From: Eubacteriales bacterium
GTDB lineage: Bacteria > Bacillota > Clostridia > Lachnospirales > Lachnospiraceae
Assembly: GCA_030537935.1 (NCBI GenBank)
Contig: JAUNUY010000002.1
Coordinates: forward strand, 124,001-188,000
Direction: 5' to 3'
DNA length: 64,000 nucleotides
Made by a program: the position numbers and the translations under genes. A model generated the notes under the pieces. That model did no database searches and was not told where the DNA came from. It worked only from the letters and a program-made list of their open reading frames with translations. Below are positions 9,368 to 20,004 of the stretch, one piece after another. Within the stretch, counting starts at the first letter, position 1, and every line of letters starts with the position of its first letter.

Positions 9368-10129
9368 CTATTGATAACCGCCCCCGAGCCGCCTCTTCCA
9401 CTCCTCAATCAGATTATCGACAATCAACATATAACGATTATTATCCGATTTGACGGGTGGATTATCCGTCCGATACGGACCAATAAACGCTTCCACGCCC
9501 ACGCGAATTTCCTCCGGCGCCGTCTTCATTTCCTCCTCAAACTGTGCCAATCGGTAAAATCGAAGGGCGACCAAACGGTATACGGGCAAGAATTCATGCA
9601 TATACCCCTCATCGAGTAAGATATCGAAAATAAAGAATGCATCTTTAAAATTCAGCATCCGTGCCATTGCCACGCCTTTATTGAGACGGACGGCATGTAG
9701 AAAAGACTGTTGCACAACGCTGATTTCACAACGTTCGATGATGTTATCATAATGTTTCAATGCCATCTGATAATCCCGGTCCAGAAGACATTTATCACCA
9801 ATCATCTTGGAGCGGAGCAGGTGGTCGCCCTCTTCAAAGTGCTTTAAGATACGTTCCACCAATTGTACATCTTCTTCCGAATACAGGTTGTTCGATCGGA
9901 GAATAACGAGTACCATATCTTGAAACGGCAAGCCGGTTAAGTCGATCCCCGTCGTCTCACGCACAAATCGAATCAGTTCCTTATTCGGAAAACTTTCGTC
10001 AATCATATGTACGTTCTCGTAAAGCAGGTAGCTGAGTTCTTCCACGGTATATACTTCCCGCTTCATGATACGACAATAATACGGTGCCACTTTCCGCTCC
10101 GGAATGCACAGTTTTAACTGTTCCCGCAT
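9368..10129 (-). CDS. Conserved-looking protein of unknown function, TPR-like helical repeats
   Basis: I do not recognise a named family. The 253 residues are soluble and mostly helical; the middle (about residues 100-190) reads like two or three tetratricopeptide-type helix pairs, for example DYQMALKHYDNIIERCE and FKDAFFIFDILLDEGY. There is no signal peptide, membrane segment or catalytic motif. The start overlaps the end of the DUF5716-like gene by 16 bases and has AAGGAG seven bases before the ATG, so the two are translationally coupled. It is probably the third subunit of a system with the DUF5716-like and DUF5717-like proteins upstream. Confidence 0.6.
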   Translation of the reverse strand: MREQLKLCIPERKVAPYYCRIMKREVYTVEELSYLLYENVHMIDESFPNKELIRFVRETTGIDLTGLPFQDMVLVILRSNNLYSEEDVQLVERILKHFEEGDHLLRSKMIGDKCLLDRDYQMALKHYDNIIERCEISVVQQSFLHAVRLNKGVAMARMLNFKDAFFIFDILLDEGYMHEFLPVYRLVALRFYRLAQFEEEMKTAPEEIRVGVEAFIGPYRTDNPPVKSDNNRYMLIVDNLIEEWKRRLGGGYQ

Positions 10130-11166
10130 ACGCCCGCTCCTTTCCGTTCCATGCGACAGGTCACCCGCATCCCGCCCGACTTCAGAAAACGGCCAAAGCC
10201 TTCATCTTCCACCGTAACGCGAACTTCCCGTCCGTCCGCCGTGAAATCGGCATAGAGCCGCAAACGTGTCGGCTTGGAGAGACCGCGCACCATGTGTGCG
10301 ACCGGGATATCCATTTTGCGAATCATCGTGCCATCCGTATCCTTATGGAAAACGGGAATTACGGATGCCGTCTGTGTCAATACCGCAAAGCCGGGTTCCG
10401 GATCGAAGAGTCGTGTCTGCGGCTGTACCAATGAACGGCATGTCCCGCCGGCCCGCGTCTCGACGGGCACTTCCACAATTTCTCCGGCCATGGCCGTCGT
10501 ATGTATGGCGTATCGTCGATTCAATTCTTCATCATAGCGCAATTTTGCATAGGCGAATCCACCGAAAATAAACAGATTACTCTCTTGGTAGACCCTCCGG
10601 CCACTGCATAACACACCAAGAGAACGATTCATGAAACCGTCGCGAAATGCGTCACCGGTAAAATAGAACAGGCGAATCTCCGGCGTGAGATGTGACTCGG
10701 CAAACGAATAGAGAATATCATCCTTCTCCGCCGCCGTCGCATCCGGTGCAATCTCGATATCCAAAATTTCTTCCGACACGTCAACGGTCGTCCGAACGCC
10801 GATATTCGCCCGGCCGTGAATCATTCTCAGACGGTTTCCGTATTGATGAAGCACAGCGAAGTCCGTCATGGCAATGCTCTTGCTGAATGCCAGACGATAG
10901 TAGGTTGCCGCCTCCAGGTAGTCCGTAAACAACGTTTGTTGATAACCTAAACTCTCTGCGGTAAAAGCCGCATGCCGGCAACTTAACACATCCGGATCCG
11001 CCGACGTAATGACGACCAACGTCTCTCCTGCCGCCGCTGCATAAAACTGCAACGCCTCGTCGACGCTCCCGTGCTTTGAAATCTTATAGTCCTCTCCGGG
11101 ATATTCGGCGGAATAGAAGCCGTAGACCCCGTCTTCCCGCCGTTCAATCGATAATATCTTTTGCAT
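10114..11166 (-). CDS. DUF5716-like protein with an actin/HSP70-like segment
   Basis: A 350-residue cytoplasmic protein of unknown function. The central stretch, FYFTGDAFRDG followed by LGVLCSGRRVYQ and FIFGGFAYA, resembles the conserved core of DUF5716 proteins of Lachnospiraceae, which have been likened to HSP70/actin-fold ATPases; this is from memory and needs a profile search. The C-terminal third looks beta-rich, resembling an HSP70 substrate-binding segment. I chose the ATG at 11166 (AGGTGG upstream) because the longer reading would overlap the preceding gene. It lies 7 bases after the DUF5717-like gene, as in other genomes where these two families are neighbours. Confidence 0.6.
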   Translation of the reverse strand: MQKILSIERREDGVYGFYSAEYPGEDYKISKHGSVDEALQFYAAAAGETLVVITSADPDVLSCRHAAFTAESLGYQQTLFTDYLEAATYYRLAFSKSIAMTDFAVLHQYGNRLRMIHGRANIGVRTTVDVSEEILDIEIAPDATAAEKDDILYSFAESHLTPEIRLFYFTGDAFRDGFMNRSLGVLCSGRRVYQESNLFIFGGFAYAKLRYDEELNRRYAIHTTAMAGEIVEVPVETRAGGTCRSLVQPQTRLFDPEPGFAVLTQTASVIPVFHKDTDGTMIRKMDIPVAHMVRGLSKPTRLRLYADFTADGREVRVTVEDEGFGRFLKSGGMRVTCRMERKGAGVCGNS

Positions 11167-11173
11167 ATTCCAC

Positions 11174-14155
11174 CTACATCTCCGGCTTGAAGACGGTCTC
11201 CGCCATATCCTCAAGACTCCTGAAGGCCGCAACCCGACTGCCCAGACTGTCCATATCGTTCATCCTGGCATAGATGATTTCATTCAGGCGATCGTATCCA
11301 TCCCGCGGCTCCCCGGGAATAACCGGCTTGTCGAACTTATAGACATAGACATCCGTCGTCGCCCGATGTTGCTCATCCAGCAAACTGAACTCGATACAAT
11401 CGCCGTAAAACATGGAAATGGCTACTACGTACATACCGTCCGTAATCTTATTCAGCCGCAATTCCCGAAAACGTCGAGATGTCGAGGAAACATATCGATA
11501 GGAAATGTAGCCCGGTGCCTTAAACGTCATAATCACCTTATCCGCCAACTCGAAGGGCAGTATCCCGTGACGCTTGAATCGCATCATCCATTCGGGATAG
11601 ATATGTGCACGAACCATGGACGCCAATGCCGGCACGAGAAAGCTCCGTTCTTCCGCCGATAACGTCCGCTGTACGGAATAATAACGCATCAACTCAAGCA
11701 TTTCCATCGGTCGACAATCTTCCCGCCGCATGCGGAGAATTTCATAAAGCTTGTCTTCTGCAAATTCCCCGTTTTGACGAAGAAGATAGATACAGTAACG
11801 CTCCAACTTGTCGGAAAAACACTCGTCGACGGTCAAATGTTCCTGTAAAATCTCATAGAATTCGATCTGTTCACCGATTGTAAGTTCGAAGTCCTCATAT
11901 AGAAATAGAATCAATTCATTTTCATGGACGCCGTTTCGAAAAAGATGATACGCAATGTCGCGCATCAGGTCGGTGACGGCCGCCTTTTCTGCCAACATGC
12001 CGTACAGAAGACGAAGTTGCATCGTCGGATTAATGATGTCAAATCCCTCCCGTATCATCCCCTGCAATGCCTGCCTGAAACGACCGGTCCGTATATACGC
12101 TTCTATCAGCCCCCGTTTATCCCCGACAAACTTCAACTGGAATTCGTCCAAGTGTTCTTCCAGCGTGCCCGCCGTGACGTAACGCTGATAAAGTGCCGTC
12201 TGTAATTTTCGTTGGAAATGACCGCGCAGCCACCGCTTTCCGTTCAGTATCCGAAGCGTTTCCGCATCCGGTGCCTCTTCTTCCATCAGTGCCACGATGT
12301 GCGTCGAACCGACATGTAAAGCCAGTTCCACATCCGTCGTCCGACGCATCAGCCGCTCATAGGCAACGTCTTCCCGCCTTGCCACAACCCGTCTGCCATC
12401 CTTCATCTCCATAATGATATGAAATGATGCATCGGGAATCCGCGCTTCACCAACCCCGTTTTGCAGCGGCACGTCGATGATATTCGCCAGCCGCTCCTGT
12501 ACGACCGTCAAACTTTCCACGTCATCTCGCAGACAACGGAAACGAAAGGCGCAATATATATTTAGGAGACAATGACTTAAAGCTTTGTCCATCCGTGCCC
12601 GCAAGTCCATATCATCATACAATATGACGAGGTTCTCGTTAATCCGACGATTACGCAATGACTGCAACGCATAAGCCTCCGATTCCGCACGGGTCGCCTT
12701 GTAAATCTCCCCGATGATCGCCTTATTAACCACGATATTTGCATAAAGACTCTGCATACTCCGTCCGGCGAGCATGCGGGCGTTTTTAAAATAGTGATAG
12801 AGCGCTTCCGGCAGGAGGGCGTCATACCGGAAAGGCATGGCCGATAGACAATGCTCATACAACCCGGTTATTCGCAGTTTTTCACGAATACCCGCCAAAT
12901 ATCGATGAAAGGCATCCTCATCCGTCCGATTCCCCCGTATCAGCAAAGTACAAATGGCTTGAAGCACATGGGATGCCGGTTCCCGCTCATATTCCGCACT
13001 CAAAATCTTGACCAGCTGCGGATGATAGGCACTGACCGATGCGGCCTGCGCCGTAATACATTCTAAAATCCGTTCAGGCAGCAACCCTTTACGATAAGCC
13101 CAGTAAAGCACCTTGATATCCACATGATCCATCTGTAAAATGGCCGTATCGTAGCGGTCGATAAAATGTAATACGTCCAGATACATGAACGGACTGCAGC
13201 TGCCCGCCATAATATCTCTTTTCAGCTCTTTATAATTAGCCTGTGCCACCGGATTATTCAGGCGGCGTGCCAGATGGGAGAGCCACAGAAACACATCCAT
13301 CCCCGTATCTGTCGCCACGGTCGACAATGCGGCAACCACGGCGGTAACGTCCTCTTTCTCGGGCCGTTGCAAAAGCTTAAAGTAACGATACAACGCATAA
13401 AAAGGTGCATCTTCCGTGTCCGCGTGCGGCGCAATGGTTTGAAATACCGCCGTCTTGCGATACTCGTCTTCATTCACCAGCGACCAGACATATTCCAGAA
13501 TCTTGATACGAAACGGTGTTTCGTTCATACCACGTAATTCCTGGATACAGTCTGCCAAGGCCTCCGAAACCGCTTGACGCTCCGTCTTATCCGCCAACCA
13601 TCTGAAAACCGCCCGCTGTACGCGAACGTAAATCATAGTCGGTGCATCGTGGAGAATAATCCGTTTTTCCTCCACGGTCGGGACCGGTTTTTGACGTTTC
13701 TCCGCGCCGACGGCAATAAAAAACTCCCGGATGTCTTCCGGACGGACCGGCTTGGCAATATATGCTTCCCAGAGAATCCGCTCCCGTGAATCATCCGGAA
13801 ATTGCTCCCCGAACGCCGGTAATTTAAAATTATCCGGCGTCACCCGCTCCTTCTCTTTATAGACGTCGGGAATATCCACCGCATGGTCCGTAAATCGAAA
13901 ATGATACGGTACGATGATGTCCTCTTTATCCGTAATGATGGTAAAGACACCCTTCATGTCACAGGCACGATGCAGCGGCAACTTATAATGATAGTCCACC
14001 TTCATCGCGTCTTTATACAAGGTCGCTTTAAATATGAACCCCGGATGCTCTGCTCGAATCCGCCCCCGGGTTCCGGTTACGTCCCGCAACCAGAAGTCAC
14101 CGAAAACAGGACCGTTAATATCCCGCTCGATATATATCTTCTCTTTTTGAATCAT
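11174..14155 (-). CDS. DUF5717-like large protein of unknown function
   Basis: A 993-residue protein without signal peptide or transmembrane segment. The first 110 residues look beta-rich and Ig-like (GPVFGDFWLRDVTGTRGRI and following strands), the middle 600 residues are helical-repeat-like, and the C-terminal 250 residues alternate helices with a final beta domain ending in a helix. I see no Walker, protease or nuclease motif. Size, architecture and linkage to a DUF5716-like gene fit DUF5717. CAGGTGAT precedes the ATG. It is the first gene of a three-gene set on the minus strand; its role is unknown. Confidence 0.65.
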   Translation of the reverse strand: MIQKEKIYIERDINGPVFGDFWLRDVTGTRGRIRAEHPGFIFKATLYKDAMKVDYHYKLPLHRACDMKGVFTIITDKEDIIVPYHFRFTDHAVDIPDVYKEKERVTPDNFKLPAFGEQFPDDSRERILWEAYIAKPVRPEDIREFFIAVGAEKRQKPVPTVEEKRIILHDAPTMIYVRVQRAVFRWLADKTERQAVSEALADCIQELRGMNETPFRIKILEYVWSLVNEDEYRKTAVFQTIAPHADTEDAPFYALYRYFKLLQRPEKEDVTAVVAALSTVATDTGMDVFLWLSHLARRLNNPVAQANYKELKRDIMAGSCSPFMYLDVLHFIDRYDTAILQMDHVDIKVLYWAYRKGLLPERILECITAQAASVSAYHPQLVKILSAEYEREPASHVLQAICTLLIRGNRTDEDAFHRYLAGIREKLRITGLYEHCLSAMPFRYDALLPEALYHYFKNARMLAGRSMQSLYANIVVNKAIIGEIYKATRAESEAYALQSLRNRRINENLVILYDDMDLRARMDKALSHCLLNIYCAFRFRCLRDDVESLTVVQERLANIIDVPLQNGVGEARIPDASFHIIMEMKDGRRVVARREDVAYERLMRRTTDVELALHVGSTHIVALMEEEAPDAETLRILNGKRWLRGHFQRKLQTALYQRYVTAGTLEEHLDEFQLKFVGDKRGLIEAYIRTGRFRQALQGMIREGFDIINPTMQLRLLYGMLAEKAAVTDLMRDIAYHLFRNGVHENELILFLYEDFELTIGEQIEFYEILQEHLTVDECFSDKLERYCIYLLRQNGEFAEDKLYEILRMRREDCRPMEMLELMRYYSVQRTLSAEERSFLVPALASMVRAHIYPEWMMRFKRHGILPFELADKVIMTFKAPGYISYRYVSSTSRRFRELRLNKITDGMYVVAISMFYGDCIEFSLLDEQHRATTDVYVYKFDKPVIPGEPRDGYDRLNEIIYARMNDMDSLGSRVAAFRSLEDMAETVFKPEM

Positions 14156-14193
14156 CTTATCACCTGTTTATTCATTCCGCGTCAATTACTATA

Positions 14194-14222
14194 ACTTTAT
14201 CACAAACAAACCGTCCGTACAA
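14194..14222 (-). promoter_or_regulatory. Possible promoter of the DUF5717-like operon
   Basis: Minus-strand TTGTAC and TAAAGT are 17 bases apart, about 40 bases upstream of the ATG at 14155. Both boxes are imperfect. Confidence 0.35.
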
Positions 14223-14273
14223 GGGGCGGCAAGATTGGAAACGGCCATTTTCCGCCCCTGTTTTCATATCAAA

Positions 14274-14304
14274 GAGGCCGTCCACCCTCTTGGTAAACGA
14301 CCTC
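14274..14304 (-). terminator. Probable terminator after the Ca2+ ATPase gene
   Basis: On the minus strand a 13-pair stem (GAGGTCGTTTACC with GGTGGACGGCCTC, some G-T pairs) closes a five-base loop and is followed by TTTGATATG. It begins 10 bases after the ATPase stop. The T run is short, so termination may be partial. Confidence 0.6.
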
Positions 14305-14314
14305 CCTCATGCCG

Positions 14315-17008
14315 CTACACCGTACTACGACGCATGCGCACGAATATCAATTTATAAAGTTCATAACATACCAACGGCAAGACGGCCAGGCCGAAAACAA
14401 TCAACCAATCCGAACCGGTTAAGGCATGTACGTGAAACACCTTTGACAGGAACGGTATGTAAACGATGGACGTCTGAAGCAGCAAGCCCAAAAGGAAGGA
14501 ACCGCAAAGCCATCTGTTCCCAAATACGCCGATTCGGAACAGACTATGCCGGCTGCTCCTAAGATTGAACGCATGGAAAAGTTGGGAAATGCTCAGTACC
14601 ATGAACGCCATGGTTTGTGCATGTACCAATGCATCTTCTATTAATGCATCGTGCGTCGTCTCCGCCCCTTGGATGACGGCCGCCATTAAATCCGACAGAT
14701 TCCCGACCGGAATGATACCGGCCGTATATCGCAAGATACCGATGATGAACGCCGCAATGGTAATGAGACCGATTAGGAATCCGTTAAAGGTCAAAAAGCC
14801 AATCCGCCCTTTGAAAAAGCTCGCCTTCGGATCACGCGGTTTCTCCCGCATGACATCTAAATCCTCCGGATCCACGCCCAGAGAGAGTGCCGGTGTCGTG
14901 TCCGTCACCAGGTTCACCCACAGCAGGTGGATGGACTGTAACGGTGTCGGAAAGCCAAGCAAAACAGAAAATAGAATTGCAAAGATTTCCCCGATGTTGC
15001 ACGACAGCAGATAGAAAATGGATTTGCGGATATTGTTGTAGATATTCCGTCCTTCTTCCACCGCATGGACGATGGTTGTAAAATTATCATCCGTCAAGGT
15101 CATGTCCGCAGCATTCTTCGCCACATCCGTGCCCGTCACGCCCATGGCTACGCCGATATCCGCCGCCTTTAAACTCGGCGCATCGTTCACACCGTCACCG
15201 GTCATGGAAACGATGTTCCCGGAACGTTTGAATGCCTGTACGATTCGTACCTTATGCTCGGGTGATACCCTGGCAAAGACACGAACCCCTTCGAGTCGCT
15301 CCGGCAGTTCTTCATCGGTATAGTCATCCAGTTCCACACCGCTCATGCATTCTTCTTCCGCTTGGGCAATACCGAGTTCCCGGGCAATCGCCAACGCCGT
15401 CACCCGATGGTCTCCGGTAATCATTACCGTACGGATACCGCTTTCACGGCAGAGGGCGATGGAATCGCGAACCTCCAAGCGCGGTGGATCAATCATGCCC
15501 GTCATCCCGGCAAATATCAATCCGGATTCCGTTTCTTCCTCCGTTAAATCCGTACGGGCTACCGTCTTATAGGCCAGCCCCAGGACACGAAGTGCCTCCC
15601 GTGACATGCTGTCCGCCGCTTCCATGAGCGCCGTCTTTCGTTCCGACGTCAACGGCACGATACCTTCCGGCGTCCGAACGCGATCGCAAACCGCCAGAAG
15701 ACTGTCCGTTGCCCCCTTGGTAAAAACGACATTTTTACCATCCATGTCATGGACGGTACTCATGAGTTTCCTCGTGGAATCGAAGGGCATCTCCGCCAAA
15801 CGGGGATAGCGGACATCCAAATCCGTCTTCTTCAAACCATGTTTTGCCGCCACGTCCACCAGGGCAATCTCCGTCGGATCGCCGGTCGTTTCCGTTGCAT
15901 CCGCACAGAGAGCCATGCCGTAAAGTAACAGACCCTCCGCCTCGCAATCCGGACGAAGTTCATCCGCTTCCAACCATCTCCCTTCGATCTGATAGCGGCG
16001 AACGGTCATCTTATTCATGGTCAACGTTCCGGTCTTATCCGAACAGATAATGCTTACCGAGCCGAGCGTCTCGACCGCCGGGAGTTTACGAATGATGGCA
16101 TTCCGCTTCACCATCCGCCGTACGCCCATCGCCAGTACGATGGATACGATGGCAGGCATACCCTCCGGTACTGCCGCAACGGCCAAGGAAATGGCCAACA
16201 TGAACATATCCAGGAGATTACGATCCTGTAAGAGACCGATACCGAACATCAAAACGCAGATGCCGAGGGCGATAAAGCCCAGTATCTTACCGATTTCGCC
16301 CAACTTGAGTTGTAGCGGCGTCTTCTCGTCGCGTCGGTTCAGCATCCCCGCAATCTTTCCGATTTCCGTTTGCATTCCCGTGTAAACGGCAATGCCTTCC
16401 CCACGACCGCCGGTTACCAGGGTGGATGAAAAAGCCAAGTTTTTCAAGTCCCCCAAAGCGGTCATCTCATCGGTTCTGAACGCGGCATCCTTCATGACCG
16501 GAACCGACTCACCTGTGAGTGCCGACTCTTCAATCTGTAAGTTGACGGATGTCGTCAGACGCATATCACAGGGCACGTAGCGGCCGGCATCGAGCAGAAT
16601 GACGTCTCCCGGTACGATTTCTTCCGAATCCAACTCAACGACGCCCCCGTTTCGACGCACATAAGCCTTAGGTGTGGAAAGTTTCTTCAGTGCTTCCATC
16701 GACTTTTCCGCCTTGCTTTCCTGCGTTACACCGATGACGGCGTTAATCAGAACCACGACACCAATCATGATTGCATCACTGATTTCCGATGTTACGCCGG
16801 AAATCACCGCCGCAATCACGAGAATGAATATCAGCGGGTCATTCAACTGGTCCCATATCATGCCGGCAAGGCTTTTCTTTTTTCCTTCTTCCACACGGTT
16901 GGGTCCGTATTTCTCCCGACGCTCCCGTACCGCGGTCTCATCCAATCCGCAAGACAGGTCTACCGCCAGTGCTTCTTCCGTCTCCCGTACCGTTTTATCG
17001 TAAAACAT
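14315..17008 (-). CDS. Calcium-translocating P-type ATPase (PMCA/PacL type)
   Basis: The 897-residue membrane pump uses ATP to export Ca2+. It has the cation-ATPase N-terminal domain, the TGES actuator loop, the membrane PEGMPA ion-site motif, the phosphorylation motif CSDKTGTLT (Asp near residue 323), the TGD loop and [13 protein letters not shown] hinge, and four C-terminal membrane segments with the [13 protein letters not shown] ion-binding helix. AGGAGG lies 4-5 bases before the ATG. It follows comF by 8 bases and is the last gene of the recD2-comF-ATPase run. Specificity for Ca2+ over other cations rests on family resemblance only. Confidence 0.93.
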   Translation of the reverse strand: MFYDKTVRETEEALAVDLSCGLDETAVRERREKYGPNRVEEGKKKSLAGMIWDQLNDPLIFILVIAAVISGVTSEISDAIMIGVVVLINAVIGVTQESKAEKSMEALKKLSTPKAYVRRNGGVVELDSEEIVPGDVILLDAGRYVPCDMRLTTSVNLQIEESALTGESVPVMKDAAFRTDEMTALGDLKNLAFSSTLVTGGRGEGIAVYTGMQTEIGKIAGMLNRRDEKTPLQLKLGEIGKILGFIALGICVLMFGIGLLQDRNLLDMFMLAISLAVAAVPEGMPAIVSIVLAMGVRRMVKRNAIIRKLPAVETLGSVSIICSDKTGTLTMNKMTVRRYQIEGRWLEADELRPDCEAEGLLLYGMALCADATETTGDPTEIALVDVAAKHGLKKTDLDVRYPRLAEMPFDSTRKLMSTVHDMDGKNVVFTKGATDSLLAVCDRVRTPEGIVPLTSERKTALMEAADSMSREALRVLGLAYKTVARTDLTEEETESGLIFAGMTGMIDPPRLEVRDSIALCRESGIRTVMITGDHRVTALAIARELGIAQAEEECMSGVELDDYTDEELPERLEGVRVFARVSPEHKVRIVQAFKRSGNIVSMTGDGVNDAPSLKAADIGVAMGVTGTDVAKNAADMTLTDDNFTTIVHAVEEGRNIYNNIRKSIFYLLSCNIGEIFAILFSVLLGFPTPLQSIHLLWVNLVTDTTPALSLGVDPEDLDVMREKPRDPKASFFKGRIGFLTFNGFLIGLITIAAFIIGILRYTAGIIPVGNLSDLMAAVIQGAETTHDALIEDALVHAQTMAFMVLSISQLFHAFNLRSSRHSLFRIGVFGNRWLCGSFLLGLLLQTSIVYIPFLSKVFHVHALTGSDWLIVFGLAVLPLVCYELYKLIFVRMRRSTV

Positions 17009-17016
17009 CTCTCCTC

Positions 17017-17715
17017 CTAATCATCAATACCGATGGCCACCGTCATGAAATCAACAAGGTGTGCACCACACGATTTCAATTGTTTCGCGCATACATCAAC
17101 GGTACTGCCCGTCGTATAGATATCATCGACGAGCAGCACGTAAGCACCGTTCAAATCCACGGGTCGAATGCTAAATGCATTCTCCATATTCCGCATCCGT
17201 TGTACCCGGTTTAACGTTTTCTGCGGCAAAGAGCTCCGTCGCCGCAGCAATAGATCCGCGACGGGCACATTAATTTGCCGACTCAGGGCATCCGCCAACA
17301 ATAACGACTGATTATAGCCGTAGTGCAGCGCACGATTCGGATGCCCGGGGACCGGTACCAAAAGGTCCGGTAAAATATTCGGGCGTGGCAGACGACTCGC
17401 CATCCATGCTGCAAAATATCCTGCATACTCCATCCGCCCCCCGTACTTAAAGCGGACCAGCGCCTTTCGTATTTGCCGGTTGTAAATAAAAACCGCCCGT
17501 CCCCGATCATAATCATGCGGGTGTTTTTGACAGGGTCCGCAGGACAACCGTTCCGTACCGTGTACGGGACAACCGCAGGTGAAACACCGCGGCCCGGTTA
17601 CGAGCGGCAAGGCGGCCGCGCAAGTCGGACAAGCGCCGACGGCATCTCCCGTCAACGGTTCATCACAAACGGCACAACGTCGCGGCCAAATCAAATCGAC
17701 AAAGGACAGAGGCAT
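17017..17715 (-). CDS. comF: ComF family protein (phosphoribosyltransferase-like)
   Basis: The 232 residues begin with a zinc-ribbon of four CxxC pairs (CAVC, CPTC, CFTC, CGPC) and end with a phosphoribosyltransferase fold carrying the PRPP loop VLLVDDIYTTGST. ComF proteins take part in natural transformation in several Bacillota, but comF-like genes are also common in species not known to be competent. I prefer the ATG at 17715 with AGGGA upstream; an in-frame TTG 60 bases earlier would overlap the end of recD2. Confidence 0.85.
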   Translation of the reverse strand: MPLSFVDLIWPRRCAVCDEPLTGDAVGACPTCAAALPLVTGPRCFTCGCPVHGTERLSCGPCQKHPHDYDRGRAVFIYNRQIRKALVRFKYGGRMEYAGYFAAWMASRLPRPNILPDLLVPVPGHPNRALHYGYNQSLLLADALSRQINVPVADLLLRRRSSLPQKTLNRVQRMRNMENAFSIRPVDLNGAYVLLVDDIYTTGSTVDVCAKQLKSCGAHLVDFMTVAIGIDD

Positions 17716-17755
17716 CCGATCCCTGCCCGTCCGCTTCCTTGCCGTAACATGATGT

Positions 17756-19975
17756 CTATTCCGCCAACTCTTCAAACGCCGCTATCCTTTCCGCCAACGA
17801 TGTCCGCCTGTGACGCATGCTGGCATTGTCCACCATATCCTGAAAGGTTTGCATGTTTCCGAGTACGACGACGCATCGTGCCGCCCTCGTCACCGCGGTG
17901 TAAAGGATATTCCGCGTCAACAACAGACGTGGTCCGCCGAAAAGAATCAATACGACGGCCGGATACTCACTCCCCTGACTCTTGTGAACCGTCACCGCAT
18001 AGGCCCGCTCCAACTCATCCAACATCTTATACTCGTACGTTACTTCCCGGTTGTCGTCAAACAGTACGGTAACCTCCTTGAACAGCGGGTTCACCTTCTG
18101 CACGTAACCGATGTCTCCGTTAAAGACCCCGGCGCCCCGACTCAAAATGCCACCTTCCCCCATAAGTGCCCATGGCGTATTATAGTTATTCTTAATCTGC
18201 ATGACCTTGTCTCCCTCCCGGAAGACGCGGTCCATATGTCTGATTTCCCGCTTGTTCTTCGCCGGCGGGTTCAGTCCTTCTTGTAGCGCCTCATTCAATG
18301 CATCGACACCCAATGCCCCCTGCTTGGTCGGCGAGAGCACTTGAAACTCTCCCGCATCCAGACCCAGCTTGGCCGGCAACCGATCGCCGATCAGCCGGAC
18401 CGCCTTGTCGATGACATCCGCCGCATCATGACCGCCGATAAAATAAAAGTCGTCATGATTCTCCCTGACGTCAATGGTTTCACCCCGCAAAATTTTATAG
18501 GCATTCCCGACTATGGTCGAGTCCTCCCGCTGCCGGTAAATCCGCTCCAGCGCTATCGACCTTACACATCCGGCATCCAGAATATCCCGAAGCACGCAAC
18601 CGGGGCCCACGGAGGGCAACTGGCAATGGTCTCCCACCAGAACGAATCGGGTCCCCGTCGCCACCGCCTTCAGCAGGGCATGCATTAAAAATATGTCAAT
18701 CATGGATGCCTCATCCACGATGACCAAATCCGCATCTATCGGATAGTCTTCATTCCGTCCGAAGGAGGCGCCCGCCTCCGGATCACCGCCCACTTCCAGC
18801 AACCGATGCACGGTCTTGGCTTCAAAGCCCGTCGCTTCCGTCATACGTTTTGCGGCACGACCGGTCGGTGCGGCCAATGCGACCTCCTGTTCCCGGGACA
18901 GGAAATACTCGAGAATCGCCCGGACGATGGTCGTCTTGCCCGTACCGGGGCCGCCCGTGATGACGGTAAATCCGTTTTCCGCTACAGCCGTCACCGCCGC
19001 CCGCTGCCGGTCATCCAAGTCGAGTTGTAACCGCTCCTGAATCCGATCCAGCTCGCGATTCATCTTTGCCGCATCTACCGTCGCCCGGACGGAAAGCTCA
19101 TGAATCCGTAAGGCGGTTGCAACTTCCGTCTGATACACATAGTCCAGATAAACGGGGCTCTCCGCCCCATCCGAAATGCGAATGCGATTTTGAAACATCA
19201 TCTCCGTCAACAGCGCATCAAAATCCGCCACCTCTATCTGAAGAAGTGCCAAAGCCTCCGCTTTCAATTCTTCCGCTGGCATATAGGTGTCACCATTTTG
19301 GAGTGCGCTCTGTAACACATGCACGACGGCGGCAAAAATTCGCGCCTCGCTGTTCGCGGCAATCCCCATTTGTACAGCGATAGCGTCGGCCGTTTTAAAG
19401 CCGACGCCGCGGATATCTTCTATAATCTGATAGGGATTCTTCCGTAACACCGCCAAGGTGTCCATCCGATATTTTTGATAAAGTCGGGTTGCCACGCGAA
19501 TACTCAAACCGAAATTCTGCATGAACATCATCGTCGCACGCTGTTCGCTCTTTTCCACAAACTGCTCGACAATCTCCGACGCCTTCCGCATACTGATCCC
19601 CTTCACGGTCGCCAGGCTCTCAGGATCGTTTTCCAGCACGGCGGAAGCCTCTTCACCGAACTTCTTCACGATACGCTTGGCCAATACCGGACCGATACCG
19701 CGTATGGCACCGGAACCGAGATAACGCTCCAGCGCCGCCGCATTCTCCGGTTGAATGACAGTGTATTCGCGTACGGACAACTGCTCTCCATATGAAGGAT
19801 GGACGACCATCTGACCGCCCACATGCAAATATAGCCCGACGTCCAAATCGATAAAACTGCCGACGCAGACCATCTCGTCATCATTCTCACAATCCATGGA
19901 AAAGACCGTATAGCCATTTTCTTCATTCCGAAATATTATTTCCGTCACATACCCTTTTACATCATACGCCGACAA
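17756..19975 (-). CDS. recD2: RecD2-type ATP-dependent DNA helicase (SF1B)
   Basis: The 739 residues fit the RecD2 family, 5'-3' helicases that act in DNA repair without RecBC. It has an N-terminal OB-like domain, tandem helix-hairpin-helix motifs (about residues 85-200, including GAIRGIGPVLAKRI), Walker A VITGGPGTGKTT near residue 340, Walker B VDEAS, and the C-terminal UvrD-like motif YAVTVHKSQGSEYP. The start is TTG with GAGGGG upstream; the adjacent ATG is out of frame. It sits 29 bases after mreB and overlaps none of its neighbours with the comF start chosen here. Confidence 0.93.
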   Translation of the reverse strand: MSAYDVKGYVTEIIFRNEENGYTVFSMDCENDDEMVCVGSFIDLDVGLYLHVGGQMVVHPSYGEQLSVREYTVIQPENAAALERYLGSGAIRGIGPVLAKRIVKKFGEEASAVLENDPESLATVKGISMRKASEIVEQFVEKSEQRATMMFMQNFGLSIRVATRLYQKYRMDTLAVLRKNPYQIIEDIRGVGFKTADAIAVQMGIAANSEARIFAAVVHVLQSALQNGDTYMPAEELKAEALALLQIEVADFDALLTEMMFQNRIRISDGAESPVYLDYVYQTEVATALRIHELSVRATVDAAKMNRELDRIQERLQLDLDDRQRAAVTAVAENGFTVITGGPGTGKTTIVRAILEYFLSREQEVALAAPTGRAAKRMTEATGFEAKTVHRLLEVGGDPEAGASFGRNEDYPIDADLVIVDEASMIDIFLMHALLKAVATGTRFVLVGDHCQLPSVGPGCVLRDILDAGCVRSIALERIYRQREDSTIVGNAYKILRGETIDVRENHDDFYFIGGHDAADVIDKAVRLIGDRLPAKLGLDAGEFQVLSPTKQGALGVDALNEALQEGLNPPAKNKREIRHMDRVFREGDKVMQIKNNYNTPWALMGEGGILSRGAGVFNGDIGYVQKVNPLFKEVTVLFDDNREVTYEYKMLDELERAYAVTVHKSQGSEYPAVVLILFGGPRLLLTRNILYTAVTRAARCVVVLGNMQTFQDMVDNASMRHRRTSLAERIAAFEELAE

Positions 19976-20004
19976 AGCGTGCCCCTCTCCAAACGAACCG
20001 CCCG

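Noticed and set aside
14223..14258. GGGGCGG...CCGCCCC inverted repeat upstream of the DUF5717-like gene
   Set aside because: The arms are only 7 bases with a 22-base interval and no T run on either strand, so it is neither a convincing terminator nor a clear operator.
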